64,000 bases of DNA from UBA6522 sp965237785 (GTDB lineage: Bacteria; Pseudomonadota; Gammaproteobacteria; Steroidobacterales; Rariloculaceae): the NCBI GenBank assembly GCA_965237785.1, contig OZ250159.1, forward strand, positions 3,038,001 through 3,102,000, given 5' to 3'. Under the pieces are notes generated by a model that had not been told where the DNA came from, did not search any database, and worked only from the letters and a program-made list of their open reading frames with translations. Of the stretch, positions 26,533 through 35,524 are shown piece after piece. The stretch's first letter is position 1; each line of letters begins with the position of its first letter. The position numbers and the translations under genes were made by a program.

Positions 26533-27015
26533 TCACTGCGAACCAGCCGCCGCAAGCTGTTTAGCCTCGTCGTGTTCGACATGGCGACCCCCGCCGCGCC
26601 AAACTTCGGTCGCCAACCAGAATTCGTAGTTGACTAACCACCGCTCGGTCCAAGGTACGGTCGTCTCGGCAATGAGATCTTCAATCGTCCATTCAGGTAC
26701 GTCCGGATCGAAAAGGCACAACAATGGGTAGTCCGGTTCGGATTTGTTGAGATAGACATGCGGAATGGGCCCTTCGTCGTATTCGGGGTGCCTTTCCAGA
26801 ACCGGCGATCGGACCAACACCTGGGGTTGGACTTGAAGCACGGAGAATGCCTCCACAGCAAACGGTACGCGGTACCGTATCTCCACGTGATACGTCTTGC
26901 GATATGGACGAAGATCGCCGCGCCAAACGCACGTCCGATCAGGCCTGTCGACTACCCGCAAATTCGGGTAGTCGCGCTCCATTGCTGCAATCTGTTCATC
27001 AATTGACTTGATCAA
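26533..27015 (-). CDS. CBASS E2-like protein (short type II)
   Basis: A 160-residue stand-alone E2-like protein. The candidate catalytic Cys100 lies in DYPLLCLFDPDVPEW, followed by 'VPWTERWLVNYEFWLAT' and WRGGGRH, the pattern of E2 proteins in E1-less type II CBASS. It would bind or prime the CD-NTase C-terminus. It overlaps the CD-NTase gene by four bases (ATGA). No Cap2-type E1 or Cap3 JAB gene is nearby; the JAMM-E1 at 14838 belongs to another family. Confidence 0.8.
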   Translation of the reverse strand: MIKSIDEQIAAMERDYPNLRVVDRPDRTCVWRGDLRPYRKTYHVEIRYRVPFAVEAFSVLQVQPQVLVRSPVLERHPEYDEGPIPHVYLNKSEPDYPLLCLFDPDVPEWTIEDLIAETTVPWTERWLVNYEFWLATEVWRGGGRHVEHDEAKQLAAAGSQ

Positions 27016-28226
27016 ATCGGCAGGCGCCCACCCATGTTCGTACTTGCGGGAGCTGTCCGGGCCACCGAAGCACCCGATCCGATAATTAGCCCACCACCAA
27101 TCCTGTGGACCGTGTGTCCTGCCTGGGTCGACTCACCAACGTGCTCCTGAGCCGCTCGGACGGCTGCCTTGACGGGAAATTCCCCAAATAACTTGACGAG
27201 AATCACTTGCATTTCCGGAATGGAAATGTCGCCATGCTGCAACTGTTGAATTCCGGAGATCAGTTCATCAAGGTCTTCGAGGTACAAGCGCTGTGCTGCT
27301 CTGTTGAGTGGCCACCTATCCGTGAAACAGTCTTCAAGGCACGTAGGATTGACCTCGTATACAAGGCCTCCTTCTCTCTCCGCGACGACAAGGCGATTCC
27401 TGATATATGTCGCGTGATGACTAACCGCTCGCGCAAGGGACTCCACTGGGCACGCCGCATCGGAGATGTACTTCGACAAGAGAACGGAAGGGGGCATGCG
27501 CCCCTGGCGGTTGACATACTGAACGTTTCGGGAGTGCTTGATTAGCTGGAGCGCGACAACATCCGAGGACTTTCGTGCCGGGTCTTCCTGAGGGTCTACC
27601 TCTTCCGTTTCCGCCTTGCTCTGCGTGTCCCAAGCCCAACTGCTTCGAGAGTAATTCTCCGCGAAAGACGTTGTGTCTGCCGTGCGTTCTTTGAAGACCT
27701 GAGCAAAACCCCAGGCGTTCATGAGCAGCGTGACGGGCGGCTCGGAAGGCTTGTCGGGATCGTCATGGAACAGATCGCTCGTGCGCTCGGCCCGGTCGAA
27801 TCGACGAATCACGGGCGTAATATCAAGATGCATCCCATCTTCGTAGTAGACGGTGATGCACCTTGTGCGTCGTTTGACCATGTTGAAGTAGCGGGACCCT
27901 CGCTCACCCGCGATTGCCAGGTACAGCGCGTCGAGGACCTTTGCTGGGTCACTGCCGAGCGGTAAATCCAGCTCCGCGACGATATCGATGTCGAAATCCT
28001 GTTCGGTCCCGCGGGTCACAATCGTTGTGCCGATTACCATGCTGCCCTGCGGATAGAAGCGAGTGATCCTGCCCTTCAGCGGACTACCGGGGCGCTCGGC
28101 AAATTCCGCCACCGACCGGTATCGCTGGCAGGCCAGTTCGTACCTGCTCGGGGGTAGCTGAATGCGAATAGCGATTTCTGCAAGAATCCGATCCAACGGA
28201 TCGTTAAAGGGGTTTGACCTATTCAT
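27012..28226 (-). CDS. CD-NTase (cGAS/DncV-like cyclic oligonucleotide synthase)
   Basis: A 404-residue CD-NTase. The active site is 'GSMVIGTTIVTRGTEQDFDI' with the GS loop and D-x-D (DFDID), and the third Asp is in MHLDITPV. A C-terminal helical region follows, with a Gly/Ser-rich tail (GGGLIIGSGASV) that could be the site acted on by the E2. It is the first gene of the CBASS operon and makes the second messenger for the SAVED effector. The exact product cannot be read from sequence. Confidence 0.88.
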   Translation of the reverse strand: MNRSNPFNDPLDRILAEIAIRIQLPPSRYELACQRYRSVAEFAERPGSPLKGRITRFYPQGSMVIGTTIVTRGTEQDFDIDIVAELDLPLGSDPAKVLDALYLAIAGERGSRYFNMVKRRTRCITVYYEDGMHLDITPVIRRFDRAERTSDLFHDDPDKPSEPPVTLLMNAWGFAQVFKERTADTTSFAENYSRSSWAWDTQSKAETEEVDPQEDPARKSSDVVALQLIKHSRNVQYVNRQGRMPPSVLLSKYISDAACPVESLARAVSHHATYIRNRLVVAEREGGLVYEVNPTCLEDCFTDRWPLNRAAQRLYLEDLDELISGIQQLQHGDISIPEMQVILVKLFGEFPVKAAVRAAQEHVGESTQAGHTVHRIGGGLIIGSGASVARTAPASTNMGGRLPI

Positions 28227-28351
28227 TGATCTGCCTATAGTTCGGGGTATCGGTCGTTCTCGGTGAAGTAGATGCGAAACAGCCGTACCGTCATGTAACG
28301 CTAGCGCCCTCGGTTCCTCCCAAGGGGGTCTGGAAACGAGGGCGCTCCACT

Positions 28352-28390
28352 AGTTGACAAAATAACAAAATATTATGATTATTGTCAACT
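28352..28390 (+). promoter_or_regulatory. Promoter and operator palindrome between CBASS and XRE-ImmA genes
   Basis: AGTTGACAA (28352-28360) and TTGTCAACT (28382-28390) form a perfect 9-base inverted repeat. The left arm includes a -35 TTGACA (28354) and, 17 bases on, GATTAT (28377-28382) as a possible -10, so repressor binding would block the promoter of the XRE-ImmA gene. An AAGGGG ribosome site follows, before the GTG at 28412. The gap is shared with the CBASS operon. Confidence 0.7.
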
Positions 28391-28411
28391 GAAAGATAAG
28401 GGGATAAATAC

Positions 28412-29497
28412 GTGATAGGACAAAGAGTTAAGATTGCAAGATCTGCTGCTGGTCTCTCTCTTAGACAATTGGAAGCAAAAATTGACAACTTGGTTACGGC
28501 CCAAGCCATCAGCAAGTACGAGCGCGATGAATCGATGCCGAGTTCCAAGGTGCTGATTGCGCTTGCGGATGCTCTGGACGTATCTCCGGAGTATCTGATC
28601 AGTGACCGGGACATCCAGCTAGAGGGCATCGAGTTTCGAAAGAAAAAACCTGTCACCAGGCGCGAAGAAACCCGAGTCGAAGCACGAGTCCTGGACATGT
28701 TGGAGAGATACCTCACGGTGGAGGAGATCCTTCACTTGCCCAGCGTGGATTGGGACAAACCTCGTGAAGCCCCCTGGCCGGTTCGTGTGGACCCGGCTGA
28801 AGCGGAACATGCGGCGAACGGGTTGCGCACGCATTGGGGGCTGGGCACCGACCCGATTACGAACTTGGTGGAACTGTTAGAGGAGCGCGGCATCAAGGTC
28901 CTCTCGATGAGTCTCGGGAACATTGATGGACTGACGGCTCGTGTACGCCGCGAGAATGGAGCCGCCCTTGCGGTGATTGTTGTCAACAGCAAAGACTGGG
29001 GCGAGCGCCAACGCTTCACCATGGCCCATGAGCTCGGCCACATGGTGCTTGATGTCCATCCAAAGGTTAACGAAGAGAAAGCTGCGCACCGATTCGCAGG
29101 AGCGTTTCTCATGCCGGCTGAGACGCTTTGGGTGGAGATCGGCAAGCGACGCAAATCCATGGGCTGGAGCGAGCTCTTCGACCTTAAACGGATTTTCGGC
29201 GTGAGCGTCCAAGCCCTCACCTACCGCTGCAAGGATCTCGGAATCTTCGGCGCGACCCTCTTCCGAGCGCTGTTTGATGAGTTTGAGCGACAAGGCTGGC
29301 GTTCCCCACCCTTTGAAGAGCCCGGTGCCATGAAGGGCGAGGAACCCCGGCGATTTAAGCGCCTGTGTTTCCGGGCCCTCTCGGAAAGAATGATTTCCGA
29401 CGCGAAGGCGGCCGAACTCTTGGGGATATCCGTTCGCGAACTAAATCGAAAAATGGAAGAGCCCCCGGACATGGAGGCAGCCGCAAACGTTGCGTGA
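28412..29497 (+). CDS. XRE repressor fused to ImmA/IrrE metallopeptidase
   Basis: A 361-residue protein: N-terminal HTH (RVKIARSAAGLSLRQLEAKI ... SKYERDE), a linker with 'EARVLDMLERYLTVEEIL', and a C-terminal ImmA/IrrE domain with zinc motif AHELGHMVLD followed by the distal EEKAAHRFAGAFLMP. Such proteins repress genes and are relieved when the peptidase acts. It starts at GTG 28412 and is followed five bases later by a PIN gene. It also lies divergent from CBASS, the position of the CapH/CapP regulators of some CBASS loci. A paralogue is at 58699-59769. Confidence 0.85.
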   Translation: MIGQRVKIARSAAGLSLRQLEAKIDNLVTAQAISKYERDESMPSSKVLIALADALDVSPEYLISDRDIQLEGIEFRKKKPVTRREETRVEARVLDMLERYLTVEEILHLPSVDWDKPREAPWPVRVDPAEAEHAANGLRTHWGLGTDPITNLVELLEERGIKVLSMSLGNIDGLTARVRRENGAALAVIVVNSKDWGERQRFTMAHELGHMVLDVHPKVNEEKAAHRFAGAFLMPAETLWVEIGKRRKSMGWSELFDLKRIFGVSVQALTYRCKDLGIFGATLFRALFDEFERQGWRSPPFEEPGAMKGEEPRRFKRLCFRALSERMISDAKAAELLGISVRELNRKMEEPPDMEAAANVA

Positions 29498-29502
29498 GTG
29501 CT

Positions 29503-29997
29503 ATGCGAGTGCTGGTCTCCGATACGTCCGTTCTGATCGATCTTGAACGGGGGTCGCTCCTTGAGAGCGCATTGAAATTACCATTCACGTTCGCCGTACC
29601 GGACCTGCTCTACAAGCGGGAACTCGAGAACCACGGCGGTGACTACCTGCTGCGCCTCGGGCTAACAGTTGAGGAGTTGGACGGAAAGGGTGTCACATTG
29701 GCAAGGGACTATCGCCGCAGGCGCCGGTCGCTGTCGTTCCCAGACAGTCTCGCCTTGGCGCTAGCAAAAACCAATTCCTGGACGCTACTCTCGGGCGACG
29801 GGGAACTACGCACGATGGCGGCAGACGAACGGGTGGATTGTCACGGTGTATTGTGGTTGACGGATCGGATGTTCGAGCAAGACCCAGCGGGAGGAATCGA
29901 TTTGTGCAAAGGCTTGGAAGCGATCCGAGACCATCCTCGATGTTGGTTGCCAAAAGCTGAAATCACGAAACGGCTCAAAGCTTACTCAGGCACCTGA
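29503..29997 (+). CDS. PIN-domain putative RNase toxin
   Basis: A 164-residue PIN protein: VLVSDTSVLIDLERGSLL holds the first acidic pair, 'LSFPDSLALALAKTNSWTLL' the central Asp, and SGDGELR the last. It directly follows the XRE-ImmA gene, a known pairing in which the ImmA-type protein acts as antitoxin. A broken homologue sits in the same position after the second XRE-ImmA gene (59750). Confidence 0.8.
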   Translation: MRVLVSDTSVLIDLERGSLLESALKLPFTFAVPDLLYKRELENHGGDYLLRLGLTVEELDGKGVTLARDYRRRRRSLSFPDSLALALAKTNSWTLLSGDGELRTMAADERVDCHGVLWLTDRMFEQDPAGGIDLCKGLEAIRDHPRCWLPKAEITKRLKAYSGT

Positions 29998-30010
29998 CCA
30001 CCCACCCGCC

Positions 30011-31774
30011 ATGAACAGCACCACCTACTACGACCGTAACCGGGACTCCCTGCTCGCTCGGTATGACGAGTTGGACTCTGCCGAGGTCCACGCGGGCTGG
30101 GCGCCGGCACATCTACCCTCTGAACCCGGTTTCGCCTGCGATATCGGCGCTGGCTCGGGGCGGGACTCCAATTGGCTCGCGGCCAGGGGCTGGGAGGTGG
30201 TGGCGGTGGAACCGAGCGCCTTGCGCGATCGGGCCGCACACGATTCGCACCAGCGCGTTGTCTGGATGAACGACGCGCTGCCGGATCTGCGAACTCTGCG
30301 CGCGCTCGGGCGTCGGTTCGACCTGGTACTGCTGAGCGCCGTGTGGATGCACGTGGCACCGAACGGCCGCGAGCGGGCGTTTCGCATCCTTTCCGAACTG
30401 CTCGGTCCATCCGGCCTGTTGGTGATCACGCTGCGCCTCGGCGGGGATGCCGCCGAAAATTCCGCCCGCGGTTTCCATGACACCTCGGCGGATGAATTGA
30501 TTGGCTATGCCAACCGCCGCGCCATCGCGCTACGCAGCCGCACAACACAGCCCGACCTGAAACGTCCCAACCTGAAGTGGGAAACGCTCGTCTTCGCCAT
30601 GCCGGACGATGGCACCGGCAGCCTGCCATTGCTGCGCCATGTGATCGTGAACGACAACAAATCGTCCACCTACAAGCTGGGGCTGCTGCGGACCCTGGTG
30701 CGCCTCGCCGAAACGGCACCCGGGCTGATAATCGAGCGCACGGATGACTACGTGGACATTCCATTCGGAGCCGTCGGCCTGTACTGGTTGAAGCAGTACT
30801 TGCCCCTAGTGTTGCACCACCGACTGCCGCAGCGTCCATCGGGACCGGGCGGTTATGGCTGGGCAAGGGAAGCGTTCCACCGACTGGGGGCCGTCTCGCC
30901 TTCCGACCTACGGCTCGGCGCTCGGTTCGATGCGGATCGGGCCGCCATCCTCACCCGCGCGATCAACGACGCCTGCGGCAATATCGAGAAAATGCCGGTG
31001 CGCTATATCACTTATCCGGGTTCCGCCAATCGGCAGTTGTTCGAGTCGGAGTTCCGGCCGGTGCGGGCCGCCGCCGGACCCATTGTGCTCTCACGAGAAT
31101 ATCTGGCGAAATTCGGCCGCTTCCGGTTTCCAGCGCAGTTATGGCAGGCGCTCGGCCAGTACGCCTGCTGGCTGGATCCGGTCATCGTTCGGGAGTGGCG
31201 TCAGTTGACGGCGGACTGGGATAGCGCCGCAAACCGGAATAGCGCAATGAGATGGGAGGGTGCCTCCATCCACGACGTGATTGCGAACGGGGATGGGATG
31301 GCCGAAGGTGGACCGGCAACCGACGATGCATTCGAGTGGACCGAAAGTAGCTACGACACCAGCATGGCGCTAAAGCGGGCGAAGCAGTTGCGCGATGATG
31401 GATTTGCGCTGACCTGCGTGTGGTCGGCGTCGCGAATCAAATCCTCCCCACACATCGACCACTGCTTTCCCTGGGCGCGCTGGCGCAACAACGATCTTTG
31501 GAATCTGCTGCCGACCCGGGGCAACATCAACCTGAGTAAGAGTGATCGGCTGCCCTCTTCCGGCGCCATGGCCGATGCTCGTGGACGCATGCTGGAATGG
31601 TGGCAACATGCCTGGGTCGGACCGCCAAGGGAAGCGCAGCTTTTCATGGAGGCACGGTACTCGCTGCCGGGAATTCTCGACGACAGTGCCTCGCTGGACG
31701 ACATCTTTCTCGCCGCCCTGCATCAGAGGGCGCGCCTTAAGCAGGACCAGCAACTGGTGGAGTGGCAAGCTTAG
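30011..31774 (+). CDS. SAM-dependent methyltransferase-HNH nuclease fusion, intact copy
   Basis: A 587-residue two-domain protein. The class I methyltransferase half has motif I CDIGAGSGRD (43-52), 'RRFDLVLLSAVWMHVAPNG' and LPLLRHVIVNDNKSSTYK. The HNH domain at about 469-515 reads CVWSASRIKSSPHIDHCF then 'WNLLPTRGNINLSKSDRLP', with complete His/Asp/Asn positions. The C-terminus (MADARGRMLEWWQHAW...) is shared with copy 1. It begins 13 bases after the PIN gene. Modification and cleavage activities in one chain resemble a compact restriction or toxin design, but I know of no named system of this form. Confidence 0.8.
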   Translation: MNSTTYYDRNRDSLLARYDELDSAEVHAGWAPAHLPSEPGFACDIGAGSGRDSNWLAARGWEVVAVEPSALRDRAAHDSHQRVVWMNDALPDLRTLRALGRRFDLVLLSAVWMHVAPNGRERAFRILSELLGPSGLLVITLRLGGDAAENSARGFHDTSADELIGYANRRAIALRSRTTQPDLKRPNLKWETLVFAMPDDGTGSLPLLRHVIVNDNKSSTYKLGLLRTLVRLAETAPGLIIERTDDYVDIPFGAVGLYWLKQYLPLVLHHRLPQRPSGPGGYGWAREAFHRLGAVSPSDLRLGARFDADRAAILTRAINDACGNIEKMPVRYITYPGSANRQLFESEFRPVRAAAGPIVLSREYLAKFGRFRFPAQLWQALGQYACWLDPVIVREWRQLTADWDSAANRNSAMRWEGASIHDVIANGDGMAEGGPATDDAFEWTESSYDTSMALKRAKQLRDDGFALTCVWSASRIKSSPHIDHCFPWARWRNNDLWNLLPTRGNINLSKSDRLPSSGAMADARGRMLEWWQHAWVGPPREAQLFMEARYSLPGILDDSASLDDIFLAALHQRARLKQDQQLVEWQA

Positions 31775-32150
31775 TACGATGCGCCTTCGAGCCGATCAGT
31801 GACATGAAGCCGGCTGAGAAGGAGGAACTGCATTATCAGGTCAAGGGTAGGTGAACGTGGCCAGGTTCGCATATGCAATTCTTAAGAAAACCAATGGTGA
31901 TTCACGCCAATCCCATCGCGCCAACTATTTCGTCAGAGTTTCCAACCGAAGCGCTTCAAATGCTCCCTGAGAGCTTCGGCACTGGGACGCTGATCCTCTC
32001 TTTGGGGTAATCGAATTCGGCGATCACGCATCGATTGATATTCGCTGTTATCCAACTCTGTTGCTACTAGTGTCCTGTCACACATAATATGCCGTAAACA
32101 ATCATGATGTGCTAAGTTACCTCTCCGTCTATTTTCAGACGGAGAGGCTA

Positions 32151-32627
32151 ATGGTTGAGAGATACAAAGTCACGCTACAGGCGGACGAACGAGCCGCCCT
32201 TGCAGCCATCGCACGTAAGGGTTCGCACCGGTCTCGCAAGGTGATTAACGCGTTGATCTTGCTGAACTGTGACGAGGGCGAGTTGAGTCAACGCCGCGTG
32301 CGCGGTGAAGATGTGGCTGAGGTGCTCAAGGTCAGTATGCGCACGCTGGATCGGGTCAAGAAGCGGTTCGTCGAAGAGGGGCTGGAGACCCTATTGAGCG
32401 GTCGGCCGAGCCGGCGACGCTACCGACGCAAGGCGGACGGAGAGCTCGAGGCGCGCCTGATTGCGCTGAGTTGCAGCGAGCCGCCGAAAGGCTATTCTCA
32501 GTGGTCGCTGCGGTTGCTCGCCGACCGCGCTGTGGAGCTTCAATACATCGACAGCATCTCCCACGAGACGGTCCGCCGGGTGCTAAAAAAAACGAACTCA
32601 AGCCTTGGCGGAAAATCGGTTGGGTGA
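32151..32627 (+). CDS. IS630 transposase, N-terminal frame
   Basis: HTH part of the transposase: MVERYKVTLQADERAAL, 'RRVRGEDVAEVLKVSMRTLD', RRKADGELEARLIAL. At A8 (32585-32592) a -1 ribosomal slip joins it to the DDE frame; without the slip it ends at 32627. Confidence 0.85.
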   Translation: MVERYKVTLQADERAALAAIARKGSHRSRKVINALILLNCDEGELSQRRVRGEDVAEVLKVSMRTLDRVKKRFVEEGLETLLSGRPSRRRYRRKADGELEARLIALSCSEPPKGYSQWSLRLLADRAVELQYIDSISHETVRRVLKKTNSSLGGKSVG

Positions 32628-33286
32628 TTCCCCCCGCGGGCAACGGCGAGTTTGTCGCGGCGATGGAACGGGTGCTCGACGTCTATCGACGCCCATACGA
32701 TGTCACCCAGCCGGTGGTGTGCATGGATGAGACGCCGCGCCAACTCATCCGCGAGACGCGCACGCCCCTGGCGCCGCGGCCCGGACGCCTTGAACGCCAT
32801 GACTACGAATATGAGCGCTGCGGCGTGTGCAACGTGTTCATGGCCACCGAGCCTTTGGCTGGCAAACGATTGACCAAGGTGACCGAGCGAAAGACCAAGA
32901 TCGATTGGGCGCGGTTCATTCAAGAGATCGCCGAGCGCTACGTGGACGCTGAGCGGATCACGTTGGTCATGGACAATCTGAATACCCACTCCCCGGGTGC
33001 GCTCTACGACGCTTTTCCTCCCGATCGAGCCAAAGCACTTCGGGACCGCTTCGAGTTCGTTTATACGCCGAAGCACGGCAGTTGGCTCAACGTCGCGGAA
33101 ATCGAACTCAACGTGATGATCGGCCAATGCCTGCGTCGGCGCATTGACAACATCGAAGCGTTGCGGGAGGAGGTATCCGCCTGGCAAGCACACCGCGATC
33201 GGTTGGAAGCAACCGTCAACTGGCAGTTCACAGCGCAAGACGCCCGCATTAAACTGGAGCGTCTATACCCGACATTTCAGACGTGA
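32582..33286 (+). CDS. IS630 transposase, C-terminal DDE frame
   Basis: Catalytic part reached through the A8 slip: VVCMDETPRQL (first Asp), LVMDNLNTHSPG (second Asp), 'GSWLNVAEIELNVM' (Glu), the DDE signature of the IS630/Tc1-mariner group. The boundary given is the slip site, since no good start codon opens this frame. Confidence 0.85.
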   Translation, partial: AKKNELKPWRKIGWVIPPAGNGEFVAAMERVLDVYRRPYDVTQPVVCMDETPRQLIRETRTPLAPRPGRLERHDYEYERCGVCNVFMATEPLAGKRLTKVTERKTKIDWARFIQEIAERYVDAERITLVMDNLNTHSPGALYDAFPPDRAKALRDRFEFVYTPKHGSWLNVAEIELNVMIGQCLRRRIDNIEALREEVSAWQAHRDRLEATVNWQFTAQDARIKLERLYPTFQT

Positions 33287-33900
33287 CATGACACTAGGAC
33301 AGTCATGGATTTTGGCGCTATTGCCAACAATCCACTATCGAATAGCGTATGGATATCGGCCCGCAGCAAGAGCCCATTGGCGACTTTATTCGTGTCAGAA
33401 CCCTGATAGGGAAAGATATGCGCGGCTTCGAGAACATCAGGAACTGAGCAATCAGTGACCACACAATGACTTCCATAGGCTTCAAGCAACGAATCTCGAA
33501 ACTTTTTCTGGCCTCGACGCAGACAGATCGCATGTATTGCTCGTTTCCGTGTATCGCAGACGATACTTGGGTCAAATGAGCCGTCATCGGCTACCTCGGA
33601 CGGTATTGAATGATCCGATTCGTTATTCACGCCCTCGAAATTTAGCCGATTGAGTACGCCTCGCGCATAGTCGGTAGTGTATTTTTTGTCGCTTCCCGTC
33701 AATGGCCCCTTTTCGGGCCGCGCGTGGCCGTAAGCCACACCAACAATGGCTTTGGCATCGTACGTGCGACCTTCGTAAACAATCCAGCGGGTGCGCGCTC
33801 CTTCAATCTTGTACCGCTCAAGAAATTCACGCCGACCAAGTCGCCTAAATTCGAATATCGATTCGAGCACGTGACTCCTCGTTATATTCTCCAAATCCAT

Positions 33901-34324
33901 CGCTATCTCCAGTTCCGCAACTTTCGAAGTCCGCAACAACGTATCGCTCCGATCTAGTGTTGTCTACAGGCAAAGGCCCCAATGAATATCGCTCCCCACC
34001 ACCTTCTTCCAATCCTTTTCCCTGAGCGCCGGTGATAAGCTGTAGAGAGAGCGGATTCAGCGCATCGTCGGCATGGAGGATATAGTTTCAATTGGCTCCA
34101 CGTTGCAGTTTCTCGAATTGCACTATCCTGCCGGAAACGCGGTCGGCGTTGGCTTCGACTGACTCATCGTTTGCTGGCTGACGAATTGAAATTCTTGAGA
34201 TATTCACGCTTCGCTTTTGCATGCCGATCAACGCGAAGCAGAGGTTACTTCGCTCCGAGAAGAACTTGCCTAAAGTGACGAAGAATCTGGAAATGGATAC
34301 CCAGCACGAACTTCCGGCACGCCC
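33901..34324. other. Gap between HNH gene and DUF429-HIT operon
   Basis: About 420 bases that must include the divergent promoters of the split HNH gene and the DUF429-HIT operon. No protein family was recognised in any frame and no strong terminator or palindrome was found. Confidence 0.4.
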
Positions 34325-35524
34325 ATGACCCGCGTCATCGCCATCGACTGGTCCGGTGCAAAATCTCGTGCATCCTCCAAGATATGGCTTGCAGAGGTCC
34401 ACGACGGTCGCCTCGTGCGCCTGGAGTCGGGGCGTGATCGTGACCAGGTAATGGCACACTTGATCCGTGATACCTCTGCCGACAATGATGTTGTCATTGG
34501 TTTGGACTTCGCCTTTTCCTTTCCGCGGTGGTATACAAAGCAATTAGGTGTGACGACGATCGAGGAGCTTTGGCATCTCGTTGCCCGGCAGGGAACAGAA
34601 TGGCTGAGCAGTTGCCAACACCCGTTTTGGGGAAGGGCTGGGAGGCCAAAGCCGAACCTGCCCGAGCACTTTCGGCGCACGGAAAAACAAGCGTCAAACC
34701 GAAAGGGCTCGAATCCCAAGAGCGTGTTCCAGATCGGCGGCGCGGGTACAGTAGGGACGGGATCAATTCGTGGCATCCCTTACTTGGCTACACTCCGAGC
34801 AGAGGGCTTCTCGATCTGGCCCTTTCACAAGGTACAAACTCCCTTGGTGGTCGAGATTTATCCGAGGCTGCTCACCGGCCCGGTGAACAAGGCAAGCGTT
34901 AATGAGCGAGAAGCGTATCTGGCAGAGCATTGTCCCGAAGTAGATCACACGCTCGCATGCAAGGCCACACGCTCCGAAGACGCGTTTGATGCAGCGGTGT
35001 CAGCGGTAGTAATGAGTCGCCACTTGGACGAGATCGCCACTCTCACCGTATCCAAAGACGACACCGATCTCATCGAAGGAAGAATCTGGTGGCATCGAGA
35101 GCTCCGGGAGGGTGCAAGCAAGTTACTGCAGGGAAACAAGCGACTGGCCAACTGCCCATTTTGCGACATACACGAAGATCGCATTGTGGCTAAGGCACAG
35201 CACTCATTGGCCGTTGAGGACCGGTACCCCGTGAGTCGGGGTCATACCCTGGTGGTCCCCAAGGTGCATACAGAGACTCTATTTGTGCAGAGTACCTACA
35301 TTCAGGCGGACATATGGAGTCTCGTGGCCAGGGTAAGGGCTAAGCTTCAGTCACGGTTCAATCCGGACGGCTTCAATGTGGGGCTGTATGACGGGCAGGC
35401 GGCCGGTCAGACCGTGCAACATGCGCACATCCATATAATTCCCCGATTCGACGACGATGTGGCTGACCCAAGAGGTGGCATTCGCTGGGTACTGCCCAAG
35501 CGTGCAGCGTATTGGGACCGATGA
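34325..35524 (+). CDS. DUF429 (RNase H-like) domain fused to a HIT nucleotide hydrolase domain
   Basis: A 399-residue fusion. The N-terminal DUF429 domain begins VIAIDWSGAKSR and contains VIGLDFAFSFP, VVEIYPRLLTG and 'SEDAFDAAVSAVVM', the acidic positions of this RNase H-like fold. From about residue 285 a HIT domain follows (NCPFCDIHE, 'AVEDRYPVSRGHTLVVPK') ending in the histidine triad QHAHIHIIPR. HIT proteins hydrolyse nucleotide phosphoramidates or adenylylated intermediates. The ATGA overlap with the next gene makes an operon with an HNH nuclease. Confidence 0.85.
   Translation: MTRVIAIDWSGAKSRASSKIWLAEVHDGRLVRLESGRDRDQVMAHLIRDTSADNDVVIGLDFAFSFPRWYTKQLGVTTIEELWHLVARQGTEWLSSCQHPFWGRAGRPKPNLPEHFRRTEKQASNRKGSNPKSVFQIGGAGTVGTGSIRGIPYLATLRAEGFSIWPFHKVQTPLVVEIYPRLLTGPVNKASVNEREAYLAEHCPEVDHTLACKATRSEDAFDAAVSAVVMSRHLDEIATLTVSKDDTDLIEGRIWWHRELREGASKLLQGNKRLANCPFCDIHEDRIVAKAQHSLAVEDRYPVSRGHTLVVPKVHTETLFVQSTYIQADIWSLVARVRAKLQSRFNPDGFNVGLYDGQAAGQTVQHAHIHIIPRFDDDVADPRGGIRWVLPKRAAYWDR

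Larger units (their letters stand above)
32070..33294 (+). mobile_element. IS630-family element, copy 1
   Basis: 1225 bp flanked by TA on both sides (32068-32069 and 33295-33296). The ends are near-matching inverted repeats (GTGTCCTGTCAC at left, GTGTCATGTCAC at right when reversed). Two overlapping transposase frames are joined by a run of eight A. An identical copy lies inverted at 39255-40479. Confidence 0.92.
31933..33900 (-). pseudogene. HNH endonuclease gene split by IS630
   Basis: The N-terminal ~200 codons (33900-33295) encode MDLENITRSHVLESIF, 'WIVYEGRTYDAKAIVGVAYG' and an HNH block GSHCVVTDCSVPDVLEAAHI, then NGLLLRADIHTLFDSGLL. Past the IS630 element the frame resumes at 32069 with VATELDNSEYQSMRDRRI and ends at 31933 (KRFGWKL). 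Removing the element and one TA gives an uninterrupted protein. ATG 33900 has GGAG upstream. The HNH core is before the insertion, but the C-terminal helix is replaced. Confidence 0.8.

Noticed and set aside
26533..27015. Assigning the JAMM-E1 at 14838 to CBASS as a Cap2/Cap3 pair
   Set aside because: It is 12 kb away, in its own operon with a multiubiquitin/E2_E fusion and DUF6527, and its architecture (JAMM first, then E1) is not that of Cap2.
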